A stretch of 64,000 nt of DNA from Streptomyces tuirus (GCA_018195615.1 JAGTPG010000002.1:4271501-4335500); one strand, 5' to 3'. Positions 1-9,708 are shown, counted from the first letter of the stretch. A program made the numbers and translations. The notes: generated from the sequence alone by a model not told the origin.

Positions 1-869
1 CAGGTGGACCTCGGACTCCCAGGTGAAGCCCATGCCGCCGTGCACCTGGAGACAGTCGCGGGCGCCGCGTACGGCGGCCTCGTCGGCGAGCAGGCGGGCG
101 GCGGCGATGTCGACCGGGTCGGCCGTGACGGCGGCCGCGTACACCGCCGCGCGGGCCGTCTCCGCCCGGACCAGCATCCCCGCGCACAGGTGTGCCACCG
201 CCTGGAAGGCGCCTACGGGCCTTCCGAACTGTTCGCGCGCCCGGGCGTGTTGCGCCGCCAGGTCGCAGACCCGGGTGGCTGTGCCGAGTTGCTCGGCGGC
301 GGTGAGGAGGACGGCGACGGGATCCGGGGCCGCTGTCACGCCGCCGGGCACGCGGTGCAGGGGGGTGAGCGGGTCCAGGGAGCGCAGCGGTACGGCTGCG
401 GTGGCGTCGCCGCGTACGACGTCGGCTTGCGCCAGCCACTCCGCCAGTGCGCCGTCTACGGCTGCCACGACGGTTTCTCCGGTGGCGGCTCCCGGTACGG
501 CACCGGCCGCGAGGTGGGTGGCGATCAGGGGGCCCGGCAACAGCGCCCGTCCGGCCTCCTCGAACACCAAGACGGCCTCGGGCAGCCCCAGTCCGACCCC
601 ACCGTCGGCCTCCGGCAACCGCAACGCGAAGAACCCGGCGTCCCCCAAGGCCCGCCACAACCCCCGGTCGAGCCGCCCCGACCACCCGGCACCACCCGAA
701 CGCTCGCTCCCCACACCACCGTTGGCCACACGGCCACCCACCACGCCCCACGGCCGGCACGATCACCGCCCACAGCCCGTCGCAACGCCTCCCCGTCGAA
801 GCGCCGCTCCAACAGCTGTCGCGTCCCCTCGCGCAGGGCCCGCTGGTCGTCCGTAAGCCGGAACCGCAC
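1..869 (-). CDS. acyl-CoA dehydrogenase, C-terminus beyond window edge, one frame break
   Basis: Acyl-CoA dehydrogenase-like flavoprotein, expected to oxidise an acyl-CoA to its enoyl-CoA. The GTG start at 869 lies 2 bp after the stop of the upstream dehydrogenase, giving an N-terminus MRFRLTDDQRALREGTRQLL. The frame changes somewhere between about 790 and 690. After that the family sequence continues (ADGGVGLGLPEAVLVFEEAG, then ARAREQFGRPVGAFQAVAH, then QVHGGMGFTWE), and it is open to base 1, so the C-terminus lies outside the window. It probably pairs with the neighbouring dehydrogenase as a heteromeric enzyme, as such tandem pairs often do in actinobacterial steroid and ring catabolism; that pairing is inference. 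Confidence 0.85.
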
Positions 870-871
870 GG

Positions 872-2004
872 TCAGCGTCCTTTCGGCAGGCCGAGGATCC
901 GCTCGGCGATGATGCTGTGCTGGATCTGCGAGGTGCCGGCCGCGATGGTGTAGGACAGGGAGGAGAGGCGGTCGAGCACCCAGGGGCGGTCCAGGTCGAG
1001 ACAGTCGGCGCCCAGCACCGCCGCGGCGGCGTCGTAGAGCCCCTGACGGGCGTGCGAGTACCGGAGCTTGAAGACGGAGCCCCCGAGCCCGGGCACGCCG
1101 CCCGAGGCCTCCGCCGCGCTCACGTTCCACTGCGTCAGCCGCCACAGCGCCCGGAACTCGGCGTTGAGCCCGCCCAGCCGGCGCCGGAGTGCCGGGTCGT
1201 CCCAGCGGCCGTTCTTGCGGGCCTCGACGGCCAGTTCGCCCAGGAGTCGCCGGCAGGCGACGACCTCGCCGGCGAAGGCCGTGCCGCGCTCGAAGGACAG
1301 CGTCACCATGGTCACGCGCCAGCCGTCGTTCTCGGCCCCGACCCGATTTCCCACCGGCACGCGCACCTCGTCGAGAAAGATCTCCGCGAACTCGGCCGAC
1401 CCGGCGAGCGTGCGCAGCGGCCGTACGGTGATGCCGGGCGTGTCCATGGGCATGGCGAGCCAGGTGATGCCCCGGTGCTTGGGGGCGTCGGGATCGGTGC
1501 GGACCAACAGCTCGCACCAGTCGGCGACTTCCGCGTGGGAGGTCCAGATCTTGGAGCCGGTCACCACGTAGGCGTCGCCGTCGCGCCACGCGCGCGTGCG
1601 CAGGGCCGCGAGGTCGGAGCCGGCCTCCGGTTCACTGAAGCCCTGGCACCAGACCCGCTCGCCGCGCAGGATCGGCGGCAGCCAGCGCGCCCGCTGGGCG
1701 TCCGTGCCCTCGGCGGCGATCGTCGGCCCGGCGTGCAGCAGACCCACGAAGTTGGCCCCCACGTAGGGCGCGCCGGCCTTCTCGGTCTCCTCCAGGAAGA
1801 TCAGGCGAACGCTCGGTGTGCCGCCCCAGTGGACATCGGCGTATCCGGCGTCGTACAGCCTGCGCTGCCAGCCGAGGTCGTACGCCCGCCGCCCCGGCCA
1901 GTCGTCGGGGACGGCTTGGGCGGGAGGCCGGGGAGTGTCCGCGCGAGCCACTCCCGAAGCCGGGCCCGGAACTCCTCCTCCTCGGGCGTGTACGACAGGT
2001 CCAT
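872..2004 (-). CDS. acyl-CoA dehydrogenase (FadE-like)
   Basis: FAD-dependent acyl-CoA dehydrogenase of about 377 residues. The N-terminus MDLSYTPEEEEFRARLREWL starts at the ATG at 2004, which overlaps the stop of the amidohydrolase (ATGA), so translation is coupled. A frame break near 1917 separates it from the long remainder, which carries the FAD/substrate region (WCQGFSEPEAGSDLAALRT) and the C-terminal helical bundle ending AGTSQIQHSIIAERILGLPK. The stretch near 1816 (WGGTPSVRL) is also shorter than usual and may hide a second small error. It is the middle gene of a three-gene minus-strand operon with the amidohydrolase and a second dehydrogenase. Confidence 0.9.
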
Positions 2005-3200
2005 CAGCGGTCGAGGTCCAGGTCCAGCATCCGGATGGCGTTGCCCCGCATCAGCTTGTAGACCGTCTCGTCGTCGAGGCCCCGGACATGGTCGAGGGCG
2101 ACCTCCTTGGTGTGCGGGAAGGTCGAGTCGACGTGCGGGTAGTCGGTCTCGAAGGTGGCGTTGTCGCGGCCGACGACGTCGATCGACGCGACGCCGTGCT
2201 TGTCGCGGAAGAAGCAGCAGAAGATCTGCCGGTAGTAGTACGTGGACGGGGGCTCGGGGATCGTGTCCCGGACGCCGCCCCAGGCGCGGTGCTCCTCCCA
2301 GACGTCGTCGGCGCGTTCCAGGGCGTACGGGACCCAGCCCATCTGGCCTTCGGAGTAGGCGAGTTTGAGGCGCGGGTGCTTCACCAGGACCCCGCTGAAC
2401 AGGAAGTCCATCATCGAGGCCATCGCGTTGTTGAAGCTGAGCGAGGCCTGTACGGCGGGCGGGGCGTCCGGGGAGGCGGCCGGCATCTGGGACGAGGACC
2501 CGATGTGCATGTTGACGACCGTCCCGGTCTCCTGGCAGGCCGCGAAGAACGGGTCCCAGTAGCCGGAGTGGATGGACGGCAGCCCCAGGTGGGTGGGGAT
2601 CTCGGAGAAGGTCACGGCCTTCACCCCGCGCCCGGCGTTGCGGCGGATCTCGGCGACCGCCAGCTCGACGTCCCACAGCGGGATCAGGCACAGCGGGATG
2701 AGCCGCCCGCCGCTGTCGCCGCACCACTCCTCGACCATCCAGTCGTTGTAGGCGCGCACGCAGGCCAGGGCGACCTCCTTGTCGTGCGCCTCGGCGAAGG
2801 TCTGGCCGCAGAAGCGGGGGAAGCTGGGGAAGCAGAGGCTGGCCTCGACGTGGTTGAGGTCCATGTCCTTCAGGCGTTCCTTGGGGTCCCAGCAGCCGGG
2901 CCGCATCTCCTCGCGGGTGATGCCCTCCAGGGTCATCTCGTCCCGGTCGAAGCCGACGGCGGCGATGTTGCGCTTGTACGGGAACTTCAGGTCCTCGTAG
3001 ATCCACCAGTCGGTGGGCGGGCCGTCCGGGTCCATCGTGATCTGGTACTTGCCGCCGACGTAGGCGAGTTCACCGATGCCGGCGGTGAGCGACCTGGGAC
3101 CGCGGTCCCGGTACTTGGCCGGCAGCCAGGTGTCGAAGAGATGGGCAGGCTCGATCACGTGGTCGTCGACGCTGATGATGCGGGGCAGTTCGGTCGCCAT
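2004..3200 (-). CDS. amidohydrolase family metal-dependent hydrolase
   Basis: Intact 398-residue protein of the amidohydrolase_2 (TIM-barrel, ACMSD-like) family. The N-terminal metal-site motif ISVDDHVIEPAHLFDTW and the C-terminal FETDYPHVDSTFPHT, which contributes the conserved metal-site Asp, are both visible. The ATG at 3200 is preceded by a GGAGGGG ribosome site. In acyl-CoA operons of actinobacteria such enzymes act as C-C or ring-opening hydrolases or decarboxylases, but the substrate cannot be told from sequence. First gene of the minus-strand operon, transcribed from the divergent promoter region at 3201-3303. Confidence 0.88.
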   Translation of the reverse strand: MATELPRIISVDDHVIEPAHLFDTWLPAKYRDRGPRSLTAGIGELAYVGGKYQITMDPDGPPTDWWIYEDLKFPYKRNIAAVGFDRDEMTLEGITREEMRPGCWDPKERLKDMDLNHVEASLCFPSFPRFCGQTFAEAHDKEVALACVRAYNDWMVEEWCGDSGGRLIPLCLIPLWDVELAVAEIRRNAGRGVKAVTFSEIPTHLGLPSIHSGYWDPFFAACQETGTVVNMHIGSSSQMPAASPDAPPAVQASLSFNNAMASMMDFLFSGVLVKHPRLKLAYSEGQMGWVPYALERADDVWEEHRAWGGVRDTIPEPPSTYYYRQIFCCFFRDKHGVASIDVVGRDNATFETDYPHVDSTFPHTKEVALDHVRGLDDETVYKLMRGNAIRMLDLDLDR

Positions 3201-3238
3201 GGGTCCCCTCCGCCGGACGGTATGCAGCGAGCGGTACT

Positions 3239-3283
3239 TATCTGATGCAGCGTCAGATAGCATCCCACCTGACGACCCGTCAG
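3239..3283. promoter_or_regulatory. two spaced 15-bp operators in a divergent promoter
   Basis: Two inverted repeats of the same 6-3-6 design lie between the divergent amidohydrolase and ligase genes: CTGATGCAGCGTCAG at 3242-3256 and CTGACGACCCGTCAG at 3269-3283. Their start-to-start spacing is 27 bp. The first is extended by TA on each side to a near-perfect 21-bp dyad (3239-3259) and overlaps plausible -10 hexamers for both directions (TAGCAT at 3258-3263 on plus, TAAGTA at 3240-3235 on minus). The architecture suits a dimeric TetR-family repressor; no regulator gene lies next to it in the window. Confidence 0.7.
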
Positions 3284-3303
3284 CCAAGGAGCAGGGGGCA
3301 GCC

Positions 3304-4803
3304 GTGAACGAGACCCCGTACGCCCTGAGTTCGTGCCGCACGCTGTGGGAGCTGGCCACCCGCCGCGCCGCCCTGACCCCTGACCGCCCGCTCTTCCTCC
3401 AGGACGACCGGACGCTGACCTTCGGGGCTCTGCGCGCGCGTGCCGAGCGGGTCGCGGCCGGGCTGTACGGGATGGGCGTACGCCCCGGCACGGTGGTCGC
3501 CTGGCAGCTGCCCACCCGCGTCGAGACGGTCCTGCTGTCCTTCGCGCTGGCCCGCCTCGGCGCCGTGCAGACCCCGGTGATCCCCTTCTACCGGGACCGC
3601 GAGGTCGGCTTCGCGCTGCGCGAGTCGAAGGCGGAGTTCTTCGCGGTGCCGGGCGAGTGGCGCGGCTTCGACCACGCGGAGATGGCCCGGCGACTGGGCG
3701 CGAAGGGCGTCTTCGGGGCCTACGACGACCTGCCGGACGGTGACCCCTCCGTACTGCCTCCCCCGCCCTCCGACGGCACCGCGGTCCGCTGGATCTACTG
3801 GACGTCCGGCACGACCTCCGACCCCAAGGGCGTGCTGCACACGGACCGTTCCCTGATCGCGGGCGGCTCCTGCCTGGCGCACGCGCTGCGGCCCTCGGCG
3901 GACGACGTGGGGTCGATCGCCTTCCCGTACGCCCACATCGGCGGGCCCGACTACACGGTGATGCTGCTGCTGTACGGCTTCCCGGCGGTGCTGTTCGAGC
4001 AGTTCGCGCTGCCGGACGCGCTGGCGGCGTACCGCTGGCACGGGGTGACGATGGCGGGCGGGTCGACGGCGTTCTACTCGATGTTCCTCGCCGAGCAGCG
4101 GAAGCGGCCCGGGACCCCGATCGTCCCCTCACTGCGACTGCTGGCGGGGGCGGGGCCCCGAAGCCGCCGGAGCTGTACCACGCGGTCGTGCGCGAGATGG
4201 GTGTGCGGCTCACCCACGGCTACGGCATGACCGAGGTACCGATGATCACCATGGGGGCGCCGGACGACGACCCCGAGCTGCTGGCGACGACGGAGGGGCG
4301 GCCACCGGAGGGGATGGAGATACGGATCGTGGACGGGGAGGTGCGGCTGCGCGGGAGGCCGTGTGCCGGGGCTATCTGGATCCGGGGCAGACGGCGGAGG
4401 CCTTCGACGAGGAGGGGTTCCTGCGCACCGGCGACCTCGGGCGCCTGACGGAGACCGGGCACCTGGTCCTCACCGGCCGGCTGAAGGACGTGATCATCCG
4501 CAAGGGCGAGAACATCTCGGCCCAGGAGATCGAGGACCTGCTGCACCGGCATCCGGCGGTCGGGGACGTGGCGGTGATCGGGCTGCCGGACGCCGGGCGC
4601 GGGGAGCTGGTGTGCGCGGTGGTGGAACAGCCGCCGGGGCCGTGCCCTTGACGCTCCCGGACCTGACCGCGTACCTGCGCGCCGAGGGACTGTCGGTGCA
4701 CAAGCTGCCGGAACGGCTGGAGGTGGTGGACGCCCTTCCGCGGGGCGAGACCCTGCGGAAGGTGCTGAAGTACAAGCTGCGCGAGCGCTACTCGGGCGCG
4801 TGA
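3304..4803 (+). CDS. AMP-dependent acyl-CoA synthetase/ligase, three frame breaks
   Basis: ANL-superfamily ligase activating a carboxylic acid to its CoA thioester via an acyl-adenylate. GTG start at 3304, with AAGGAG at 3286-3291. Visible motifs in order: the P-loop IYWTSGTTSDPKGVLHT, GYGMTEVP, LRTGDLGRLTETGHLVLTGR with the RLKDVIIRKGENIS hinge, and the C-terminal GETLRKVLKYKLRERY with the catalytic lysine. The frame changes near 4155, 4350 and 4640, yet the pieces join into one full-length protein of about 500 residues, which argues for sequencing errors. It is divergent from the amidohydrolase/dehydrogenase operon and presumably supplies its CoA substrate. Confidence 0.87.
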
Positions 4804-4811
4804 CGCCACTC

Positions 4812-4832
4812 GGTCACGCGGCCCGCGTGACC
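4812..4832. terminator. bidirectional hairpin terminator
   Basis: Perfect 9-bp stem GGTCACGCG / CGCGTGACC with a 3-nt loop (4812-4820, 4824-4832), between the convergent stops of the ligase (4803) and the EF-hand gene (4835). It is followed by TTATT on the plus strand. Confidence 0.8.
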
Positions 4833-5345
4833 TTATTCGGGCACGGTGAAGTAGCGGGCGAAGGCGGGTACGACCTCGGCCTCGCCGACCTTGCCGTCGC
4901 CGTCCGCGTCGAGCGCGCCGGCGGCCGTGCGGGCGACGTCCTCGGGGACGCCGAGGCACTTCAGGACGCGGGCGGCCTCCTCGACCGTCGCCGCGCCGTC
5001 ACCGTCGGTGTCGGCGACGTCCAGGGCGGCGTGCAGGAAGGGGCGGGCGATCTCGGCGAACCGGTCGGGGTTGTCGCGCAGGCGCTTGACCGCGCCGTTG
5101 ACGAACTCCTCACGCGTGATGCGCTGGTCGCCGTCGCGGTCCGCGATCCCCGCCATGCCCTGCCAGAACGCCTCCGCGCCGCCGTACAGGGCCTGTCCCT
5201 TGTCGGACCGGGCCGCGACGGCGAACTCCGTGAGCAGCGTCTTGGCCGCTCCCATGAAGTCCGCGCGGTCGATGTAGCCGTTGCCGTCCTGGTCGAAGGT
5301 GGCGAACCGGGCGGCGATCCTGCGCTCGTACTCGCTGCTGACCAT
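4833..5345 (-). CDS. EF-hand calcium-binding protein
   Basis: Intact 170-residue cytoplasmic protein with four EF-hand loops at regular spacing: DQDGNGYIDRAD near residue 18, DRDGDQRITREE near 69, DTDGDGAATVEE near 113 and DADGDGKVGEAE near 147. The layout resembles calerythrin/CabB-type actinobacterial calcium sensors or buffers; no enzymatic domain is fused. The third loop lacks the usual hydrophobic residue at position 8 (A instead of I/L/V), so it may bind Ca2+ weakly. Start ATG at 5345 is preceded by a purine-rich AAAGAG. It stands alone, ending at the shared terminator. Confidence 0.9.
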   Translation of the reverse strand: MVSSEYERRIAARFATFDQDGNGYIDRADFMGAAKTLLTEFAVAARSDKGQALYGGAEAFWQGMAGIADRDGDQRITREEFVNGAVKRLRDNPDRFAEIARPFLHAALDVADTDGDGAATVEEAARVLKCLGVPEDVARTAAGALDADGDGKVGEAEVVPAFARYFTVPE

Positions 5346-5512
5346 GTCTCTTTCAGGCCGCCTTACGTCGGGTGGGGTGCGTCTCGCTCGGAGCGTACGA
5401 CGGAGGGGGCCGCTCGGGCGCGGGAAAACGTCAGTTGTGCCAAGACCGGGGAATTCCAGGACAACAGCGTGTCAGAACAGCAACACTCTGCCTACCGTGC
5501 GTCACCGGGCCG

Positions 5513-5890
5513 TCACGCGGACAGGGGTTCGCCCTCGTCACCCAGGGCGGCGTCCACATCGCCGTACACGTCGAACAGCCTGCGTACGCCCAGCGCGCCG
5601 AGGACCCGGTTCACATGCGACCCGTCGGCCGCGCCCCGGGCGGGCAGCACCAGCCGCAGCCGGCCCTGGCAGGAGCGGATCAGGCGACGGGCGGCGATGA
5701 GCACGCCGACGCCGCTGGAATCGCAGAAGAACACCTCGGACAGGTCCAGGACAAGACAGTGGTGCCCCTCGGCCACCGCGTCGTGCACGCGCTGACGCAG
5801 CACCGGCGACGTCACCAGATCCAGCTCGCCCGACACCTGGAGCACGGCCCATTCGCCCTGCTCGCCGCCGGTCACTTTGAAGGTCACCAC
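5513..5890 (-). CDS. STAS-domain anti-sigma factor antagonist
   Basis: Intact 125-residue SpoIIAA/RsbV-like protein. The STAS core VLQVSGELDLVTSPVLRQRV and the phosphorylation loop LDLSEVFFCDSSGVGVL are clear; by family analogy the first Ser of DSSG is the residue phosphorylated by an anti-sigma kinase. When unphosphorylated such proteins bind the kinase and free a sigma factor. Two tandem GTG codons (5890 and 5887) could both start it. The partner kinase is not next to it; the sigma factor gene at 6255 is divergent and may or may not be its target. Confidence 0.88.
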   Translation of the reverse strand: MVTFKVTGGEQGEWAVLQVSGELDLVTSPVLRQRVHDAVAEGHHCLVLDLSEVFFCDSSGVGVLIAARRLIRSCQGRLRLVLPARGAADGSHVNRVLGALGVRRLFDVYGDVDAALGDEGEPLSA

Positions 5891-6254
5891 ACGCCCTTCG
5901 CTCGCCGAAACGGAAGCAGTCCCTACGCTTCCTTGCAGCGCGGCTGCCCAGCGGCCGTTCCCTGAAACACGACTCGAGAAACGGATACCTCTCAGAAGAG
6001 GCTTGTTTTAGTCGGCTTCGATCCGGTTCGATCCTAACCAGACACGTCTGATCGGAGGACGGATGGGTAGGCGCGGCCTCGACGGCACCCGGCGTGAGCG
6101 CCGGCGGCCCCCTACCACCTGCGGCGGGCCAGGGGGCGCACATTGCCACAAAGGGGCGTGCGCTACCGGACGTGCCGACTACATTCGGGGAGAGGTGAGG
6201 CACAGGCTGGACAGGGCACGGGCGCGGGACACGAGCAGGGGGTGAGGGGGCCGC
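5891..6254. other. divergent intergenic region, STAS gene / sigma gene
   Basis: 364 bp separating divergent start codons. It must hold both promoters. I see no convincing -35/-10 pair, no strong dyad and no believable small gene. The plus-strand reading frame opening at 6063 has an Arg-rich, shadow-like composition. Confidence 0.5.
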
Positions 6255-6836
6255 ATGACGAAGAGGGACGTACCTCCTCGCTGGGACCGCAAGATGCAGC
6301 AGCGGCTCGCCCGCGGTGAGGCGGCCGCCCTCGGTGAGCTCTACGACCGGTTCGCCTCCCTCGTGCACGGCCTCGCCCATCGCGTGCTCGGCGACGAACG
6401 CGCCGCCGACGGCATCACGCGCGAGGTCTTCACGCACGTCTGGGAGCACCCGGACTCCTACGACCCCAAGCAGGGCCCGCTGCGCACCTGGGTCGCCACT
6501 CTGACCCACCGCCTGGCCGTCCAGCGTCTGCGCGACACCGAGACCGCCGCCCTCGCCCGCGACGGCTCCGGCACCGCGGAGGAACTGGAGCACAGGGTGC
6601 GCCGCGCCTCGGTCGCCGCCCGGGCCGACTACATCGTCCAGTCCATGCCGGTCCCGCTGCGCTCGGCCCTGGAGCGGGCCTACTTCCAGCGCCGCGACTA
6701 CCGCCAGACCGCCGCCGACCTCGGCATCACCGAGGACGAGGCCCGCCGCCGCCTCCGCCTCGGGCTGCAACTGCTGTCCACCGCCCACGACTCCGGGGCA
6801 CCGGACGCGCCGCCCGGACACGGGGGTGCGGTGTGA
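6255..6836 (+). CDS. ECF-like RNA polymerase sigma factor
   Basis: Intact 193-residue sigma-70 family protein of the ECF type. Region 2 is recognisable at about residues 25-95 (ALGELYDRFASLVHGLAHRV through PLRTWVATLTHRLAVQRLR). Region 4, with a helix-turn-helix, lies at about 130-175 (RSALERAYFQRRDYRQTAADL then EDEARRRLRLGL). There is no sigma region 1 or 3. Its stop overlaps the GTG start of the next gene (GTGTGA), the usual arrangement for a sigma/anti-sigma pair. ATG at 6255. Confidence 0.9.
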   Translation: MTKRDVPPRWDRKMQQRLARGEAAALGELYDRFASLVHGLAHRVLGDERAADGITREVFTHVWEHPDSYDPKQGPLRTWVATLTHRLAVQRLRDTETAALARDGSGTAEELEHRVRRASVAARADYIVQSMPVPLRSALERAYFQRRDYRQTAADLGITEDEARRRLRLGLQLLSTAHDSGAPDAPPGHGGAV

Positions 6837-8202
6837 GCGGGCCGGACCGGTTCGAGGCGTACGACGACCATGAGGGAGAGGGCGGCCACGAGGAACTCGG
6901 GGATCACGAGGAGCAGGACAACTCCCGGAAAGAAAACAGCATTCGGGATGAATTGGGCGAAGACAGTCCGGGCGGGCCCGAACACGGCGACGCGCAGGGT
7001 CCCGGGCACCGGCAGCCACCGCGGATACCCATGCCCCGGGCCTCCGTCGAGGACACCGGACTGCCGCTGCCCGCGACACCACCACCGGCGCGGCCCGTGC
7101 TCGCGCACCGCGTGCTGAAGTCCCTGCTCGGCGCCTGGGCGCTGGCCGCGTGCTCGGCCGAGGAGGCCACGGCCGTCGAGCTGCACCTCGGCGAGTGCGG
7201 CGCGTGCGCCGACGAGGCGCTGCGGCTGCGCGAGGCGGTCGGACTGCTGCAGCGCCCCGAGAGCCTCGATCTGGACCCGAGCCTGCGCACCCGCGTCCTG
7301 GAGTCCTGCCTGGAGCGACGCCCGCCCCGTATCCCGGTGCCGGACTGGGCGGCCGCGTACGACGCCGAGACCGCGCGCCTGGACGCCCTGCTCCAGGACT
7401 TCGGCGACGCCGAGTGGCACGCGCCGGTACGGCTGCGCTGGTTCCGGGACGACGAGGCGACCAGTCGCCGCACCACCGTCGCCGGGGTCATCGCGCATCT
7501 GCTCAGCGTCGACGGGCTGGTGGCCGTCGCCCTCGGCCTGGACGACCCCCTGGGCGACGTCACGTCACCGCACCCCACTCCGGCGGCCCGTACCGAGGCG
7601 TACTGGCGGGCCTCGCACTTCCCGCCCACGCGCGCGGTGCGAGCGCCCTGGCGGGAGCAGAGCCACGCCCTCGTCCGCACGGTGTCCTTCACGGGCAGCG
7701 GCGTCGGTGCGATGCCCGTGCCGTACGGCGACTTCGAACTGCCCCTGCACGACGCGATGCTCGACCGGGCCTTCGAGTGCTGGGTGCACGCGGAGGACAT
7801 CGCGGACGCGGTGGACTACCCGTTCGACCCGCCGTCCCCGCGCCACCTGCACCGCATGATCGACCTGGCGGCCCGCATACTCCCGACCGCCCTGGCCCAC
7901 CGCCGCCGGTCCGGCCTGGCCGCCCCCGCCCACCACCGACTGGTCGCGGCGGGCGAACCGGGCCGCAGCCTGCGCCTGGAGATCGAGGGCTCCGGCGGCG
8001 GCGAGTGGCTGATCCCCCTCGACTCCCCGCGGCCAAGGGCTCCGCCGAGCACGAGGTGGCCCACATCGCCCTGGACGGCGTCGAGTTCTGCCGCCTGGCA
8101 GCAGGCCACGTACCCCCGCAGGAGGCTGCGGCGGGCCAGGTGGGAGACAAGGAGGCGATCAGGGACGTCCTGCGCGCCGCCGCTTCACTGAGCCGGATGT
8201 GA
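6833..8202 (+). CDS. zinc-finger anti-sigma candidate fused to MDMPI-like domain, one frame break
   Basis: About 455 residues. After a charged, low-complexity start, residues about 100-150 contain a ZAS-type motif, AVELHLGECGACADEALRLR (HxxxCxxC), typical of zf-HC2 anti-sigma factors. From about residue 165 a mycothiol-dependent maleylpyruvate isomerase/DinB-like domain follows (AAYDAETARLDALLQD, GVIAHLLSVDGLVA, HAEDIADAVDYPF), then a C-terminal part reached by a frame change near 8028 and ending at 8202. No membrane segment is visible, so a soluble anti-sigma factor is likely. Translationally coupled to the sigma gene, supporting a partner role; binding is inference. Confidence 0.8.
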
Positions 8203-8208
8203 GTGACT

Positions 8209-8240
8209 CAGGGGCGCGGGGAACCGCGCGACCGGCCACG
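8209..8240 (+). repeat. Streptomyces 3'-flanking repeat, copy 1
   Basis: CAGGGGCGCGGGGAACCGCG followed by CGACC, starting 7 bp after the stop of the preceding gene. It matches three other intergenic copies in this window (15665, 30847, 57201). Confidence 0.7.
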
Positions 8241-8280
8241 AACACCCGCACCCGCCACCGAACCGGGTTGAACCGAGCTC

Positions 8281-9162
8281 CTAGGCGAAAATCACGGTCC
8301 GCCGCCCATTGGGCAGGATCCTCCGCTCGGCATGCCACTTCACCGCCCGAGCAAGCGCCTGACACTCCACGTCCCGCCCGATGGCGACCAGCCCCTCCGG
8401 CGTCACGTCATGCCCCACCCGCTCGACCTCCTGCTCGATGATCGGCCCCTCGTCAAGATCAGCCGTCACATAGTGCGCGGTCGCCCCGATCAGCTTCACA
8501 CCCCGGGCATGAGCCTGGTGATACGGCTTCGCCCCCTTGAAGCTCGGCAGGAACGAGTGGTGGATGTTGATGATCCGCCCGGACAGCGCCTTGCACAGGT
8601 CGTCCGACAGCACCTGCATGTACCGCGCCAGGACGACCAGCTCGACACCCTCCTCACGCACGATGTCGAGCAGCCGCCCCTCCGCCTCCGGCTTCGTGTC
8701 CTTCGTCACCGGAATGTGGTGGAAGGGGATGTTGTAAGAACCCACCAGCTCCGCGAAGTCCGTGTGGTTGGACACCACCCCGGCGATCTCGACCGGCAGC
8801 GCCCCGGTGCGCGCCCGGAACAGCAGGTCGTTCAGGCAGTGCCCGAACTTGCTGACCATCAGCAGGATCCGCATCTTCTCGTCGGCCCGGTTGATCTGCC
8901 ACTCCATCTGGAAGGAGTCACCGATCGCCGCGAAGCTGGCCCGCAGCTTGTCCAGGGTCACCGGCGCATCCGCCGAGAAGTGGACGCGCATGAAGAACAG
9001 TCCCGTGTCGTGGTCGCCGAACTGCTGGCTGTCCTCGATGTTGCAGCCGGTCATGAACAGGTAGCTCGACACGGCGTGCACGATGCCCTTGCGGTCCGGG
9101 CAGGAAAGGGTGAGGACGTACTGGTCGGCCGGGGCCGCGGCGCTGGTGGACTGCTCGTTCAT
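8281..9162 (-). CDS. purU: formyltetrahydrofolate deformylase PurU
   Basis: Intact 293-residue enzyme hydrolysing 10-formyl-THF to formate and THF, which balances one-carbon pools and can feed formate-dependent purine synthesis. An N-terminal ACT domain (YVLTLSCPDRKGIVHAVSSY, residues about 15-90) precedes a formyltransferase-fold catalytic domain, with the conserved INIHHSFLPSFKGAKPYHQA around residues 210-230 carrying the active-site His. The downstream acidic residue lies in TADLDEGPIIEQEVERVGH. Start ATG at 9162. The next gene on the same strand (upstream) is the SCO4402-like gene, 46 bp away, so the two may be cotranscribed. Confidence 0.96.
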   Translation of the reverse strand: MNEQSTSAAAPADQYVLTLSCPDRKGIVHAVSSYLFMTGCNIEDSQQFGDHDTGLFFMRVHFSADAPVTLDKLRASFAAIGDSFQMEWQINRADEKMRILLMVSKFGHCLNDLLFRARTGALPVEIAGVVSNHTDFAELVGSYNIPFHHIPVTKDTKPEAEGRLLDIVREEGVELVVLARYMQVLSDDLCKALSGRIINIHHSFLPSFKGAKPYHQAHARGVKLIGATAHYVTADLDEGPIIEQEVERVGHDVTPEGLVAIGRDVECQALARAVKWHAERRILPNGRRTVIFA

Positions 9163-9208
9163 GCAGGACAGGTTCCCACAAGGGACGACACCACCGGCAA
9201 TCGTCCCG

Positions 9209-9708
9209 CTAGGCGGACCTCGTCATGATGCGCAGTACCTCCAGGCTGCGCGGCGGCGCGTCGGGTTCCTCGCCGTCGCTCGTGGCGAGCCGTACGTGCG
9301 CGTCCCGGGCCGCCCGGACCGCCTCCGGCCACCCCTGGTTTTCCAGGTACGCGGCGACCGGCGCGTCCGGCCCGACCTGGTGCATGATCCGCAGCACCCG
9401 CAGCACGGCGGTGTCGACGAGGGCCGCCTCCTGCGAGTCACGGAAGATCGTGCCGACGTACTTCTCGGCGGACCAGTGGTCCAGCCAGGTGTCCTCGACC
9501 AGGCGGTACACCGCGTCGGTCACGTCCCGTAGCCGTCCACGCCGGCCAGCCAGACGTCCCGCTGGAACCCGGGATCGGAAAGCATGTGCAGCGCCGAGCG
9601 CACGTTGCTGCGCCAGCGCCACCACGGCATGTCATTGACAGGCATGCCGCCCATGGTGGATGAGCGACGGCCACGACGGGAAGAGTTCTCCGAAGCTTGC
9701 ACGGTCAT
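9209..9708 (-). CDS. SCO4402-like conserved protein, one frame break
   Basis: Conserved streptomycete protein of unknown function, of which I recognise the SCO4402 family pattern. The N-terminal half (MPWWRWRSNVRSALHMLSDP, then DVWLAGVDGYG) and the C-terminal half (DAVYRLVEDTWLDHWSAEKY, ending PPRSLEVLRIM) lie in different frames. The break is near 9525, where restoring one G in GGGACG gives GYGDVTD. The start is uncertain: ATG 9708 is taken here, GTG 9738 and internal ATGs near 9650 are alternatives. No signal peptide or membrane segment. Lies just upstream of purU on the same strand. Confidence 0.8.

Noticed and set aside
6063..6245. 60-codon frame between the STAS and sigma genes
   Set aside because: Arg-rich composition, no ribosome site and no similarity to a known small protein.
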